A stretch of 64,000 nt of DNA, taken from contig KN880562.1 in NCBI GenBank assembly GCA_000934385.1, forward strand, positions 1-64,000. Reading direction: 5' to 3'. The position numbers and the translations under genes were made by a program. Below are positions 45,102-56,854 of the stretch, in pieces. Every line of letters starts with the position of its first letter. The stretch's first letter is position 1. The DNA comes from Cylindrobasidium torrendii FP15055 ss-10 (lineage: Eukaryota; Basidiomycota; Agaricomycetes; Agaricales; Physalacriaceae). Below the pieces are notes generated by a model, which searched no databases, was not told the DNA's origin, and was given only the letters and a program-made list of their open reading frames with translations.

Positions 45102-47898
45102 ATGTCGGACGCAGAAATGCAATATAGCGGGCAGGCGGCGCCCCAGCCAACGCCATCATCCTCATCTGCGCTTCCAGATGCACCACCTGCGATCATGGCG
45201 TCCTTGCTGAAGTTCGTAGAAACATTCACCCTCGTTCATCCCTGCTCATTTGCACCTAGCTCCCCTCTACCCACGGAGGCTAACCGGAACACTTCGTCAA
45301 TGGCTTCCGCGCGCTTTGGCCAAATTCCGAATCGACCTGCGTATGTGTTTGGCTCACCAGAAACTCTTGTTTGCCCATGACGATGTTGTAGTCGGAATCA
45401 CCTGGCCACATACCCCCAATCCAATGGCGCCCCTGTGGCAGGCAGGTGTGTGAACGTCGCTCCTTCAACCTTCATTTCTAACCCAGTTAGTTCGCTTCCA
45501 ATACATCAAGACTCCTCGCATCCGCAGTACGCGACAGTTTTTACTGCTCCAGGCAGCAAGGACTAACTCGTTTTCAGTTTTGGAAACTTGTCTACGACAA
45601 CACGTCCTCCGCAGATGAGCACCTTAGAGCCAAGGTGCGTCCACGTCTGCAATAAATACAGAAAACTCATGGTATTCTGTAGGCCAGGCTCTGGGGTTGC
45701 CCAACCCACCTCTCGTGCCGCTCCCTCTCCGTTGGTTCTTATCTTCTTGCCTCCCCGAAATGCTGACATCGCTCAGTGCCCCAGTCGCTCTACCCTTCCG
45801 TCTCTCTGCGCAACCTTCCACCATGACCCCCGAAAACAATGCTTTCCTGGCGAAGCTTTTGGCCGCGGATAAAATGCCAAGGCAGTCAACTCCGCTGTCA
45901 GCGCCGTTGCCCTTCAATGATCATTTCTCTTCGACACCAACTGGCATGCATCTTCATTCAAATTACTCCACACCCCCTCCCGGTTTCCCCCCAGCGTCTA
46001 CACATTCAATGTCTGCTTTGACGACGTCTTTGAACCCGACATCAACGTTCAACACTCTTCAACCTGCGCCAACACTAGTGACTACCTCGGGCGGCGAAAT
46101 GGAACGCATTCGTCAAGCAGTTGCGCGTGAACACCAGGATCTTGAAAGCCGTCGCCCGGACTACCTTCATCGCCAGCATCGACCCGAGAGCGAGTCAACT
46201 ACACCATTAGGCTTCCCAGATGTTCCCGCCTTTCCCACTGTTGGAATCCAGGAAACCCCGAATAAGGGTCGGCGCATCTCTTTGTTCCAGGAGACATCTG
46301 AGGAAAGCTTTGAGGAAAGTCTGATGGCAGGAGGCTACGGGCGTTATGTATGTGTCCCACGTCTTGACCTAGCGCAAAAGTCTAACATTCACACCCAGCG
46401 AACCGCTGAATGGGTCCGCCAGCCTCAACCCTCGGTCGTCGATCCCGCTGGCGTCACAACCCCTGCGAGAGTCCTCTCCGCACTTGAACGAAATGTAATT
46501 CCTCCGCTGAGCGAAAAAGAGCAGAAGAAACGCAAACGGCTTGAAGCCTTCAAAAGCTCCAACTCGACCATCAATGGCCCGTGCACGCTATTCCCGGTTG
46601 AGCTCGAGGGCAAAGGTCGCGTGTTGCTTGATATACCAAACGAAACTGCGCCGCCTGAACCATACATTCGAAAGCGTGCAGCTAATCGCCGCCGCAAGAG
46701 GGGTGAGCAACCGCGAGAACATGAGCTCACTCCGCCACCTGAGGCCCCGCTGGACAGTCCAAATTGGCCAGACGAAGAATTCCCATGGCGGATGCGGACA
46801 GAAGAACGTGCAGAGAACACCAAGCATGAAGAGCAAGAACGTCTGATGATTATTGAGAACTACCTTGCTCGCGATACCGACGATGAGGACGACGACGAAG
46901 AGGGTCATCAAGACTACGACGAAGGTGCTGCTATTCCCTCGTCATCCTGGGGAGTGATATTCGAGGAGGACCGCCCGACACCTTCGCGTCGGGGCCGTGG
47001 CAAGATGATCCCACTCGCTGCTGATCCCGCTCAGGCTCCTGCTCACATTCGGCAACGCAGCTACTTCCCCAGTGATCCTGCCGATGCCCGGGCTGCTTTA
47101 CTCTCAAAGCGTAGTGTGCGTGAGCTTTCCTTCCGCAACGATCGCAAGTTGCGCAGCTTTCCTCAACGCCAGCCAGATCAAATATGCATCTGCCGTGGGA
47201 CAGATGATGGGCGCCAGCTCGTGGAATGCGAGGTGTGCAGAATCTGGTTCCACCTCGATTGCTTGGGGATTGAGGACGTTGCAGCATTGGGACCAGAGGA
47301 CCGGCCATGGTACTGCAGTGACTGTAGGACCGACAACGATGAGCGACGCGATGTGGACATGAGGTCGGCGTATAGGGAACCGACTTTTGTGCCCACGGAC
47401 GAAGCGGCGCGCGTCCGGCGGGTGTATAATGCGCCGTTCCTACTGGAGTCTGCCCCGATTCAAGATTCGCCTTTGCCGTCATGGCGGGCGGGGCGGCTCC
47501 CGAAAACACCTTCGCGCCCAGAGGGCGGAGGTCTACAGGAGGAAGAGTTGGAGGAGGAGGAGATGAGGCCTGATCCAAGGTTTACCACACCGAAGAAACG
47601 GTGTGTTGGTGGTGGTGGGTCGGACGAGACGCCGTTTGACCCAACGTCGACACCGTCAAGAGGCGTGACGCTCGGCAAGCATGGTCAAACAGGCACGTTG
47701 GGGTTTCAAACACCCTCGCGGAAGGGTGGCAGTAGTCGACTGATTACTGGGCCCTCGTCGTCGTCGGGGGTATATGGGTCGTTGGAGGATAGCCCACTGG
47801 GTACTAGGTTCCCTACGGCGGGAATCATGGCCGAGGATTCGCCTGTATACAGGACGTTGACGCGGGGGCGCAGCCCTAAGCGTGCAAGGTTGGAATGA
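45102..47898 (+). CDS. PHD-finger protein, likely chromatin reader
   Basis: Start 45102 (MSDAEMQYSG). The Ser/Pro-rich N-terminus is assembled from several small exons, with in-frame introns near 45343-45392, 45447-45494, 45535-45585, 45634-45684 and 45737-45776. These join ...IPNRPA|RNHLATYPQS..., ...DSSHP|HFGNLSTTTRPP... and ...AAPSPAPVALP.... One more intron lies near 46347-46398 (GGYGR|YRTAEW). The long exon carries basic stretches (KRAANRRRKRGEQPREHE), an acidic patch (DTDDEDDDEEG) and one PHD finger (ICICRGTDDGRQ ... CEVCRIWFHLDCLG ... WYCSDCR, about 47183-47330) with the C4HC3 ligands. The tail ends RGRSPKRARLE. PHD fingers commonly read histone H3 tails; the complex it joins is unknown. 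Confidence 0.82.
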
Positions 47899-48337
47899 CA
47901 GTCTTGGGAGCAGGGAGGGTGTCTGATGCTGGGTCCGGTGCTGAGTTTTTTGTTGATTGTAATTTAGGTAGATTATGCAGTATATAAGTATGTGCTTTAT
48001 TAGAGTATATTATTATGTACTCTCATGCCCACAACATTTGGTCCCTTACACATTACCACTCATTCATGTGGGACCTTGTGTAGTAGTTGCAGGTGCAAGG
48101 AACGCTGGATGATTGCTGGATAAAAGTACATTGCCTGCGCGTGCTTCTGCCATCGCTTCGAATTACATAAATCATGTTGGAATCCACTGACCTGGCACTG
48201 GACTGAATGGAGGTACACGTTGACCGGGGGCCCTTCTCAGCTCTTCGAACTGAACCACCATGGCACGGCACCGCCAAAAGACTGTGTAAATACTTTTCTA
48301 CTGTTATACAGCAGCGGATCTGACGTCGCTAATACGT
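47899..48337. other. Spacer between PHD-finger and F-box-like genes
   Basis: About 440 bp. The left part is the AT-rich 3' region of the PHD gene (repeated TATA/TTAT words near 47960-48020). The right part must hold the start exon or promoter of the next gene. No independent gene is seen. Confidence 0.45.
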
Positions 48338-49819
48338 GTGGCCAGCAATGTTCGAGGCTCAAGCAGGCCCCAGCCACAATCAAAGTTATCTGAACTTCCC
48401 ATCGATGTGGTGAGGAGCATTTTGGAAGAGGCAGCTTGGACTTCGCGTCAAAATGCTAGGGAATTGGCACAACTATCCAGAGCAGTCAAGGCGTGGTACG
48501 GACTGAGCATACTTGCTTGACAAAGTTTTTGATTGATCACCTCGATACGCAGGGTGGATCCTGTGCTATACCACACAGTCTCTCCAACGGTCCGTGGATC
48601 CAACAGAGCTGGCGAAAATCGGGTCACTGTGTTTGTCGCACGCTTGGCAGAATCCATACGTCTTCGGGGAGATCCATCGTTCTTCGTCCGCAATGTGAAG
48701 AACATCTTCATCCCGCTACGCGACATTCGCGATGTCAAGTCACCTTTGTCGTTGGTCCAAGACGTAGACTTCATCCTGTCGACCTGCTCTGGAGCAGTCT
48801 CGATATCCCTCCCGCTCTCCTCTGCGCCTGTCACATGGGACCCCGCCATCGCCAAAGAACCAGATTTCAATCCCAATGTTATGTTTTTGAAATACACATG
48901 GACCGACAGGTTTTCTCTTCCACGATCCCAGACTCTGAAGCATCTCTGCTTGATGCAGTGGCGCGCTGGTCTCCCAACGAGCTCGCCAGAGCTGTTCGCA
49001 GGCCTTCCTGCACTGCTTTCTCTCCATATCTATCTCAGCCCCGAACGAACCTATATCATTCAAGGCGGCCGACTCACGGAATACGCTCTAGGACTTTCAA
49101 CAATCCTCAATGCCGCACCTACATCTCTCAGATTCCACCTCATCGTCTCCATAGACTTTCCGTCATTTTTGCCACTGAGCGTAAACGACCTCTCACGACT
49201 CCCCCCAAATGAGCGCCGAATACTTTTCGACCCCCGGCTCGTGTTTGTGGTTTTCAAGGGGTCCGTCAATGGTGCGGATGACTACATCAAGCGCACAGCA
49301 CAGAAAATGGCGTGTATCTATCCATACGGGGTGGAGATTCCAGATCTGGACAATGATTGGGATACTGTCGAGGGGCGTCCTGGAATGCGCTTCGAAGAGC
49401 GCGTAGCTCAATGGCGGTTGCATGGACGTGCGACTCCTCAACCTACTGCTCGGCCGCGACCTACCGTGTTGGAGCTGATGGACAACCCCCCATCGCCGGC
49501 CAAGTTTTCATCATGGCCTGGGTACATCTTCCGCAACTGCGTCCTCTTGCTGGGCCAGTGGGTATGCCTCTATGTGATGCGTTACCTCATCCCTTCGATG
49601 CCGGACTTTGGAAGCTTTGGATTCTTCACGCCTTTTTACTACACGTATAGGCTGGCAAAGTGGCTGATTCTTGCCGTATTTGTGATCTACTTCCAGTGCA
49701 TCTTAGTCGACATGGCGTTGACGTTCAACCGCGGAAGGTCCCCCGGATTTGTGTTTATGGCGATTGCGTACCAGCGCATGACTTTCTCCCGACTCAGGAA
49801 CTGGATGCAAAGCATGTAG
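48338..49819 (+). CDS. F-box-like protein with C-terminal membrane segments
   Basis: The first visible exon carries an F-box-like motif (LSELPIDVVRSILEEAAWTS, then ARELAQLSRAVKAW). A GT-AG intron (about 48496-48551) joins it to VDPVLYHTVSPTVRGS, the typical continuation of the large basidiomycete F-box-like family. The middle resembles the variable region of that family. The C-terminus is unusual: two hydrophobic stretches (NCVLLLGQWVCLYVMRYLI near 49540 and WLILAVFVIYFQCILVDMAL near 49670), then a basic end (FSRLRNWMQSM). The true initiator ATG is not in frame in the first exon. Either an upstream exon is missing from my model or a start near 48260 is spliced in; 48338 marks only the open frame. 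Confidence 0.65.
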
Positions 49820-50093
49820 CTCAGCAAAGTCAACAGTCTACCCTTATTATAGTAATAGTAGTTTGCAAATTCGCTATCTATCACCGATGTGCCCTGACAT
49901 TGGGGATTAGTTATTATACCTTCAAGAACAACCTGTTTCCTTCAAACGATATGCTTAAACACACCTGCGTTGACGTTGAGTACTGAGTACTGGGTCTTGA
50001 CCAGGTCTTGACTTTATGAAATCAAGGTTTACAGATAAATGCCTCCGAATCGATGTCTCCGATCCGAAGTCCGTCGATCATCGCGTCACGACC

Positions 50094-52058
50094 ATGTTCT
50101 ACCTGACTCGAGTCAAAGTTCATCGATTAACTCTTCCACGGACATTTAGAATGTCGTCCACACTCGCCCAAGAGGTTGCGGACCAAAATGCGCTGTACAA
50201 CACGCTTCGCGCGGACAACGGGGACGCTGCAGAGATCGAGGCGGCCAGGAAGAAGCTCGGCGAGCTGAAGAAGGCGCTTGGACAGCTCAATGCAAAGGGC
50301 AAGGAAAAGAAGGCGGAGGGAGGAGATGATGAGTCTAAGAAGGGACGTCTACTGCTAAAGACAGCCAAAGTGCGTTTACAGTGGTCTTTGCGCGAAAGCT
50401 AACTGACTTGAATTGGCCAGGGAACGCGCGACTATGGTCCAACTGAGATGCTCTGCCGCCTGCACATCGAGAATACTGTCCGGAATGCGTTCACTCTGTA
50501 TGGCGGAAGCTGCTTGGATACGCCGGTGTTTGAACGCAAGGACGTCTTGACGGACAAGTACGGCGAAGACTCGAAACTCATTTTTGACCTCATGGACCAA
50601 GGCGGAGAACAACTGGCGCTGCGTTACGACCACACTGTCCCTCTTGCACGCTGGTTGGCTATGACTGGTGGTGGCGGCGCCGGAAAGATATGGCAAATCG
50701 GCAAGGTCTACCGTCGAGACCAACCTGTAATGTCGAAGGGCCGAATGCGCGAATTCATGCAGGCGGTGCGTCTGAACACTGGCACAAATATGCGCAGCGT
50801 CGTGACCCGGCCATCCAGGACTTTGACATTTCCGGCACATTCGACGCCATGATTCCAGACGCTGAGATTGTCAGTCTCGTCTGCACGATCCTCACCAACC
50901 TCGACATCGGCGAATTCACTATTAAAATGAACCACCGTAAGATTCTAGACGGTATCTTTGCGGTGTGCGGTGTTCCTGCCGACAAGACACGCACTATTTC
51001 GTCTGCCGTGGACAAGTTGGATAAACTTCCATGGGCCGATGTGAAGAAGGAGATGACCGAAGAGAAGGGCCTTGACGCCGCCGTTGCCGACAAGATTGGC
51101 GAATACGTGAAATACAAGGGAGGCGCCGAGCTCCTCGAACGGTTACAACAAGACGCTACCCTGATGGCAAACCAGAGCGCCAAAGAGGGCATCGAGGAAA
51201 TGGCTATCCTATTCTCCTACCTCGGTGCATATCAGGTCATGAACCGGGTATGTCGTTTCTGCTGAGCATATTCCACGCATCTCAATCCAATCTCAGATAT
51301 CCTTCGACATGTCGCTTGCCCGCGGATTGGACTACTACACAGGACTCATCTACGAGGCCGTTGTCGAAGCATCCGCCCCTCCCGCAAAGGCCGCAAACGC
51401 GTCTGCTGCACCCGCAAAGAAAGCCAAGAAGGAGAATGCGGACGAGGAGGAGATTGATGAATCCCAAGTCGGCGTTGGCTCTATCGCGGCAGGTGGTCGA
51501 TACGATAACCTTGTTGGTGCATTCACTGCGGCCGCTGCGGGAGACTCGAAGAAGAAGCCTCCACAGACACCTTGCATTGGTATCAGCATTGGCATGGACA
51601 GGATATTTGCCCTGCTCTGGCCAAGATGGGTGAGCATGGGTGGACGCGCAAAGGACACGATGGTCTATGTGATGGCAGCTGGCGATGGCTTGCTGGAAGA
51701 GCGTATGGCGCTGGTGCGCGAGTTGCGAGAACAAGGAATCAAGGTATGTTTCCATTGATTGTTTGTTTAAATTGACGGATCTGTTGACACCGTTGCGCAG
51801 ACGGACTTCCTGGCGAAGAAGAAGCCAAAACTTCCAACTCAGTTCGCAGCGGGTGAGAAGGACGAAGTTCCCTTTGCCGTCATCTTGGGGGCAGACGAAT
51901 TGAAAGAGGGGCTTGTCACTGTGAAAGAGCAGGTATGGGAGTTCAAAGATGGGGTGAAGAGCAAGGTCAAAGCCGAGAATGAGAAGGGGACAAAAGTAAA
52001 GCGCAGCGAGCTCGTGGACCTTATCAAGTCGTCAAACGCTTGGAAAACATGGGCTTGA
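50094..52058 (+). CDS. HTS1: Histidyl-tRNA synthetase, likely cytosolic and mitochondrial
   Basis: Charges tRNA-His. Two in-frame starts are seen: 50094, whose product begins MFYLTRVKVHRLTLPRTFR (basic, hydroxylated, no acids: a mitochondrial presequence), and 50151 (MSSTLAQ) for the cytosolic form, as in yeast HTS1. A WHEP-like helical region (LYNTLRADNGD ... LGELKKALGQL) comes first. Class II motifs follow: GTRDYGPTEM, motif 2 GKVYRRDQP, then FDISGTFDAMIPDAEIV, the histidine loop RGLDYYTGLIYE and GSIAAGGRYDNLV, motif 3 GISIGMDRIFALL, and an anticodon-binding end to ...SSNAWKTWA. Introns lie near 50370-50420, 50764-50819, 51248-51297 and 51744-51800. About 560 residues. Confidence 0.94.
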
Positions 52059-52420
52059 TTAGAGACGAGGGGTTAATTTATTTGTACAATAGAGACTTGC
52101 TCCCAGCGTCTACCGAGAGGACTGATGTGTGCGCCAAAATTGCAGATGGAAGGATAACATTTTTTGGTGTTTACATGCGTCTAAGCAACAAATCGTGTTA
52201 TAAGATATGCGTCCGATAGCTAATGCGATGCTTTGCCGGTGTGTGGCCCGAAAGATAACCAGAGAACAGAGTGGATGAGAGAAGGAATGGTGGTAATACA
52301 GGTGTCGACGACGATGTTGCGCAGGTTCCCAGAGAAATAAGTGTACAGTGACTCCATACAAGGCTTCAGAAGGAATTGTCAGAAAAAAGGAGCTCGGAGG
52401 GTGTTCAACTATTCTCACCA

Positions 52421-52639
52421 CTATTGCCTGGGAGGAATGGGGTAGTGTGGAATGTGGCGCGGGATGGATATTCGGCGTGTAGGTTGTTGTGCCGTTGCCT
52501 CGCGCGCTACAGGACTCGGAGTCTGCGGACTCAACGAGATGATCTTGGGTGTTGGAGGTGGCGGGACGCAGATGCCCATCGCGGAGAAACTCGACGCAAG
52601 GGAGGACTCGTCACCGTCGTGGATGAAGTAAAACAACAT
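52421..52639 (-). CDS. Tentative 72-residue ORF downstream of a TATA box
   Basis: ATG 52639 opens MLFYFIHDGDESSLASSFSA and the frame ends IPHYPIPPRQ at 52421. The frame is also open upstream for more than 100 bases without a Met. About 140 bp upstream lies a good TATA box (TATATAAAGG, 52777-52786, minus strand). The protein is Pro/Ser-rich with a basic middle and no CaaX end. It has no recognised family; it may be part of a spliced gene. Confidence 0.3.
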   Translation of the reverse strand: MLFYFIHDGDESSLASSFSAMGICVPPPPTPKIISLSPQTPSPVAREATAQQPTRRISIPRHIPHYPIPPRQ

Positions 52640-52776
52640 GTGTGGCAGAGTGGTGGGTTGTAGGCGTTGGCGCCAGAACGGCAGAGTGAGGTGGTAAGGC
52701 GCGCAGTTGGTGACCGGTCCAGCAGATGAGCGACGGGGGTTAAGTTTGCTGGAGGAGCCTATATTTGGAAAGAGGA

Positions 52777-52786
52777 CCTTTATATA
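52777..52786 (-). promoter_or_regulatory. TATA box upstream of the small ORF
   Basis: On the minus strand the sequence reads TATATAAAGG, a near-perfect TATA element. It faces the small ORF at 52421-52639. Confidence 0.45.
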
Positions 52787-53969
52787 CCGTAGACGAGGTT
52801 GAGACTTTTGTGGCTCCTATGGACGGTGGAACCGCAATCGGCCTGTGCGGCAAGGGTCTTGGTACTACGGAATGGCTCCTTTAGAGTCCGATAGCCAGCC
52901 GCTCTTAGAGAGGAGGCGGGGCTTCGAGCAGCGGAGCAAGTACTTTCAGCATTCGAATGCTCATATTTTATGCTTTATAGAGGCGCGTAGCGATGCATTA
53001 TGCCGTCAACAAACTCAGATTAATTTACAGGACAGCATCGACCATCGCGCTCGACAGGGGTTGCCTCGTAAGCCAAAGTTTGTTAAAGTCGCGATCTGAT
53101 GCGGCCCGGCTTCTTTCCGGGCGTTTGCCGTACGGCGACCGTTCCTCTCCAAAACCCTCTGCATGGTTCATAGACAAAGGCATGCGGGCGACGGTTGAAT
53201 TCGACTATCCTGCCGAGACCACTGAGCAGTGAATCAGTCCTACGCGGATGCTTAAGCAAGTTCAATGAATGCATTACAGTCGCCATGTTATTCTCTACGC
53301 TGTCTAATCCAAGTGCCACTGGACAGTCGGCGGGCCGAGCTCCGGCAGTGCGCTTCAATCCTTTGGCAGATCGCTGTCGCATCGTTCGAAGGTTCACTGA
53401 GAATGCCTAATATTATCACTTGTCCTATCCAGAGAATGCAGAACGAGGGATAAATGGTTATTCAGCATGGCTCGGGTGTATGAAAATGGCACGGTGGCTT
53501 TGACACCATGCGGCGTGCGTCTCTGAGATACAATATGGTCAAATAATGCCTGAGTGTCCAGAAATTAATCATGGTCATTCATAACCTTTCAAATCCACTT
53601 GCGTATATTTCCTACGGTGCGTTGCATCATTCAAGATTACCTTTTACGTAGTTATCAGGCCTCTCTGCTCTCAAAGTAGTTTCGTAATTTAACGATGCTC
53701 TACGCGTTGCCGTGCTTATAATGAGGGTTAACATTTTTCAGTACAGTATTCAATTGTGTAGACGTCTTGTTCATGAACCAATGTCGATCGGATTCCATTG
53801 TTTACCTTATGAGGAATCAATTTAATCCGGAGCGTCCGATCACAGTTGAACACTAGCTAATCACTGGCAGCACTGTCTGCATACTTCCGTATATCCAAAA
53901 ACGAGAGTTTTTTCGCGGACGGAAAAATGGGTATCTGAATACAAGCAGCAGAAAAAGCATGTTAAACAA

Positions 53970-56854
53970 TCAAACATTCCCGCTAAAGATATCATCCTTC
54001 GATCCCAGATAGAAAACAGGTATCTCGCCGAGCGGTGCATCAACGGTGACATTCCCACCTCCGAGACCAAAGTCTGTCTCGCTCCACCTAGTGTGTTTGT
54101 TAGCCCATGGACCCACTCTAGTGGAGGAAACGCACCAATGTGTCCATGTCCAGCCCTGGTCAATATAAGACCGAGGAATGGAAGGAAGATATACCTCCCA
54201 AGTGGAGACTCCAGGCAGGTAAACTGGGGCAACGAGGATACGGGGACCGAACATGTACTCGCCCATGATCTGCTTGTCGTGGGATCCAGTACCCTCGACG
54301 ACATGCGCGTCCGATAGGGAAAAGTCGTAGTAGAGAGCGCGCAGGATGGTCCGCCCAGACGCTTGTAGGTCCGAAAAGAGTTTGGTGACATATGGGATGA
54401 GTTGATAGCGTAGGGCGATGTACTGGTAGGAAAATCAGCGAATGACAAGATAGGGAAAAACCCAAGTTGCTGACGTCTTTGAGAATTTCGAAGTTATCTT
54501 CGCCGTACGACCATGGCTACCCAATATGGATGAGTGAGGAGAGCTTGTGATACCCTGAGAGAGGACGGACCTCGTTTGGGCAAGGATTACCTTGAGGGAC
54601 ACCTTCGGGGCGAGGCAGATCACAAGTCCGGTCGCTGCAGGTATTATAAGTAAGCCTCGAAAATGTATCGACGCCCATTATACACACCCATGTGTTCTCA
54701 TCTATATCCACGAAAGATGCGTAAGCTATCCAAGTCAAGTGAATGCGACAAATGCACGTACGTAAGGCAAAAATACGCCCATACCAAACCATCGAACATA
54801 CAGCTCCTTCCCCTCGTCCGTATCAATATTCAAACGCGAAAAGCCTCCGATATCGAGCGTCCATGACGAGATCCCGGACGCGCCGACGCTCACTCCAGCC
54901 GTGATTTGTTGCAAGAGCACGGGCCAGTCAGAAGTGGTGTCTCCAGACCACAGGTATGAACAGTAACGCTGTCCACCGATCCATGTGCCGCGGGTGAGGG
55001 ACATGTAAGGGCACGAAGTCGACGCTGCGTCTGTGCCAGTGAGATTGCGGATCCCCTCGTCGATGGCTTGTTGTTGTAGCCAGGGATAGACCATGCCCAC
55101 GGCTTCCTGGGTTCCGGCGAAGTACTGCGTGAACGTCCGAGCGTAGGGTATCCCTGTTATGTATGCGCCATCTTACAACAGTGGTTTTCAGAGGTAGATC
55201 GAGTGAGGAATGAAGTGTACGCATACTGTTCACAAAAGGCTCGCCCAATGAGCCACCGTCTGCTTGGTCAATCCAGAAGTTGTGGATACCCTTGGAATAG
55301 TAACTGTCGTTGAGGCGGTTCCCTACCGCATGTGTTATCACTTTGGATGGCAAGACAGAATGAATGGGCACGCACAGAGAAACTCCCGTGAGGCTGGGTT
55401 CGTCGAGTCCACTGCACAATGAATCTGTTAGACGCAACAAGAAAAGACAGTACAGAGTCAGTGCCTACCAAGTCGGATGTATGCTCCGTTGAACGAGTCC
55501 TGTATTCCCGTCCCATCCCTTGTGGTTGCCAACAGCCCTTCGGTCTGTAAGGTCAGGTAGTTCTCTGATGCGTCTTCCACGCTAGGCCAAAGCGATACCA
55601 TCATCTCCGCGCCTGTTAGTTCCTTGACTTGAGCAGCCATCGCCGCAGGGTCCGGAAAGTAGGTGGGATCAAAGGACCTTGGGTGAGTATTCATCAGCCT
55701 TTTACAAGGTGTATACAGGAAGAGAGTAAGGGCATACCAGTCGCCTTGGTACTTCCATGCGAAAAAGTCGACCACAAGTAAGGACACAGGGATCTGCTCA
55801 TCATGGAATCGCTGAGCGACTTCGAGGACCTGATCCTGGGAGTAGTAGCGTAGCTTCGACTGCTGATAGCCTAGAAGGAATTCCGGCGGCGTCGGCTGGC
55901 GGCCAGTGACCGATGTCAGCTGCTTTTGAAGGGTGTCGTAGTCGCCGGGCGCTGCAGTAGAGCTATGGTGCATATGAGCGAGGCTGGCGGCAAGGATACG
56001 AGATGACGGACATGTAGTAGTCAACAACACTGGTTTCTTGAGCATGATACCGTGTCCGTCCTTGTCCGAATTCTGAGGACGATTATCGATACTGTGGGGG
56101 GTTCAAGTTTGTAGAGCATCTACCTAGACGACCTTGAGATGGCATATTGAAAAGTTGCAGATATCCCTACAAAGCGTGTGAGGCTATTACAGCAATCAGG
56201 GTGCAGGAAAGAGCTAACCCGATTGGAAATGTACAAAGGCATCGTAACATGGCTATTGAAGTTGACAAAATCCACGACTTGACCTTTCTTGTTCACCGAA
56301 GCATCACTGCAGCAAGCCTGCTGGCCAGTGCCATAGAACTGCTCGTCCACATCCGAAGTGAACGATAAATCGACCTGAAAGCTAGACGATGCGTCGTATT
56401 GGCTGTAGTAGCGTGCCGGGAGCGCCTTGGTGTCCGTGAACTCTCGTGTGAGTGCGCTCAAGCCACCGTCCTCTTCGATACGCCAAAACGAAAGCTGGCC
56501 GAACGTGACGGAGGCGACGATATTTCCGTTGGTGATGCTGCCGTTGCCGTTGTAAGGAATTAGCGTGTCGTATGCTAGTCCAGCGTTGCCGCCTGGTCCC
56601 TCCAGAGGGGGGTCGATGAGCGCGCTCCATTCGTTTCCGGTAGGGTCACGCATCAGACTGGTCCGTACGCGCAGTCCGTTCTCTCCATATGGCTTTCGGA
56701 ATGTCAGGGCATGCAAAGGTCACCAAGTAGATTTAGCAGTTACCTGGATGTACACGCGTTCGAAGCCATTTTGAAGCTTAATGCCGATGGAGTCCGCTGC
56801 TGCGGTCAAGATAACACGAGAAAAGAGTAACAGTACAAGAGAGTAGGAGAGCAT
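53970..56854 (-). CDS. GH31 alpha-glycosidase, copy 2
   Basis: A paralogue of 38291-41189 with the same exon order. Start 56854 gives a clear signal peptide (MLSYSLVLLLFSRVILTAAA), so the enzyme should be secreted. Blocks: KLQNGFERVYIQ, PYGENGLRVRTSLMRDPTGN, EQFYGTGQQACC, VDFVNFNSHVTMPLY, HNFWIDQADGGSLGEPF (nucleophile Asp, about 55280), GMVYPWLQQQAIDEGIRNL, WIGGQRYCSYLWSGDTTSDW (acid/base Asp), GISSWTLDIGGFSRL, MFGPRILVAPVYLPGVSTWE and GLGGGNVTVDAPLGEIPVFY. An intron near 54135-54090 joins WTHW to WSETDFG. The end is ...DDIFSGNV. Substrate cannot be told; alpha-glucosides are the usual guess. Confidence 0.9.

Larger units (their letters stand above)
52059..53969. other. Gene-poor stretch with one tentative TATA-driven ORF
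   Basis: Nearly 2 kb between converging genes. Besides the candidate at 52421-52639 I see no coding exon. The part 53000-53900 is AT-mixed and carries only short, unconserved ORFs. Both flanking 3' UTRs lie here. Confidence 0.45.

Noticed and set aside
52421..52639. Idea that the small ORF is a mating pheromone precursor
   Set aside because: Length fits, but the end is PPRQ rather than a CaaX box, and no pheromone receptor lies nearby.
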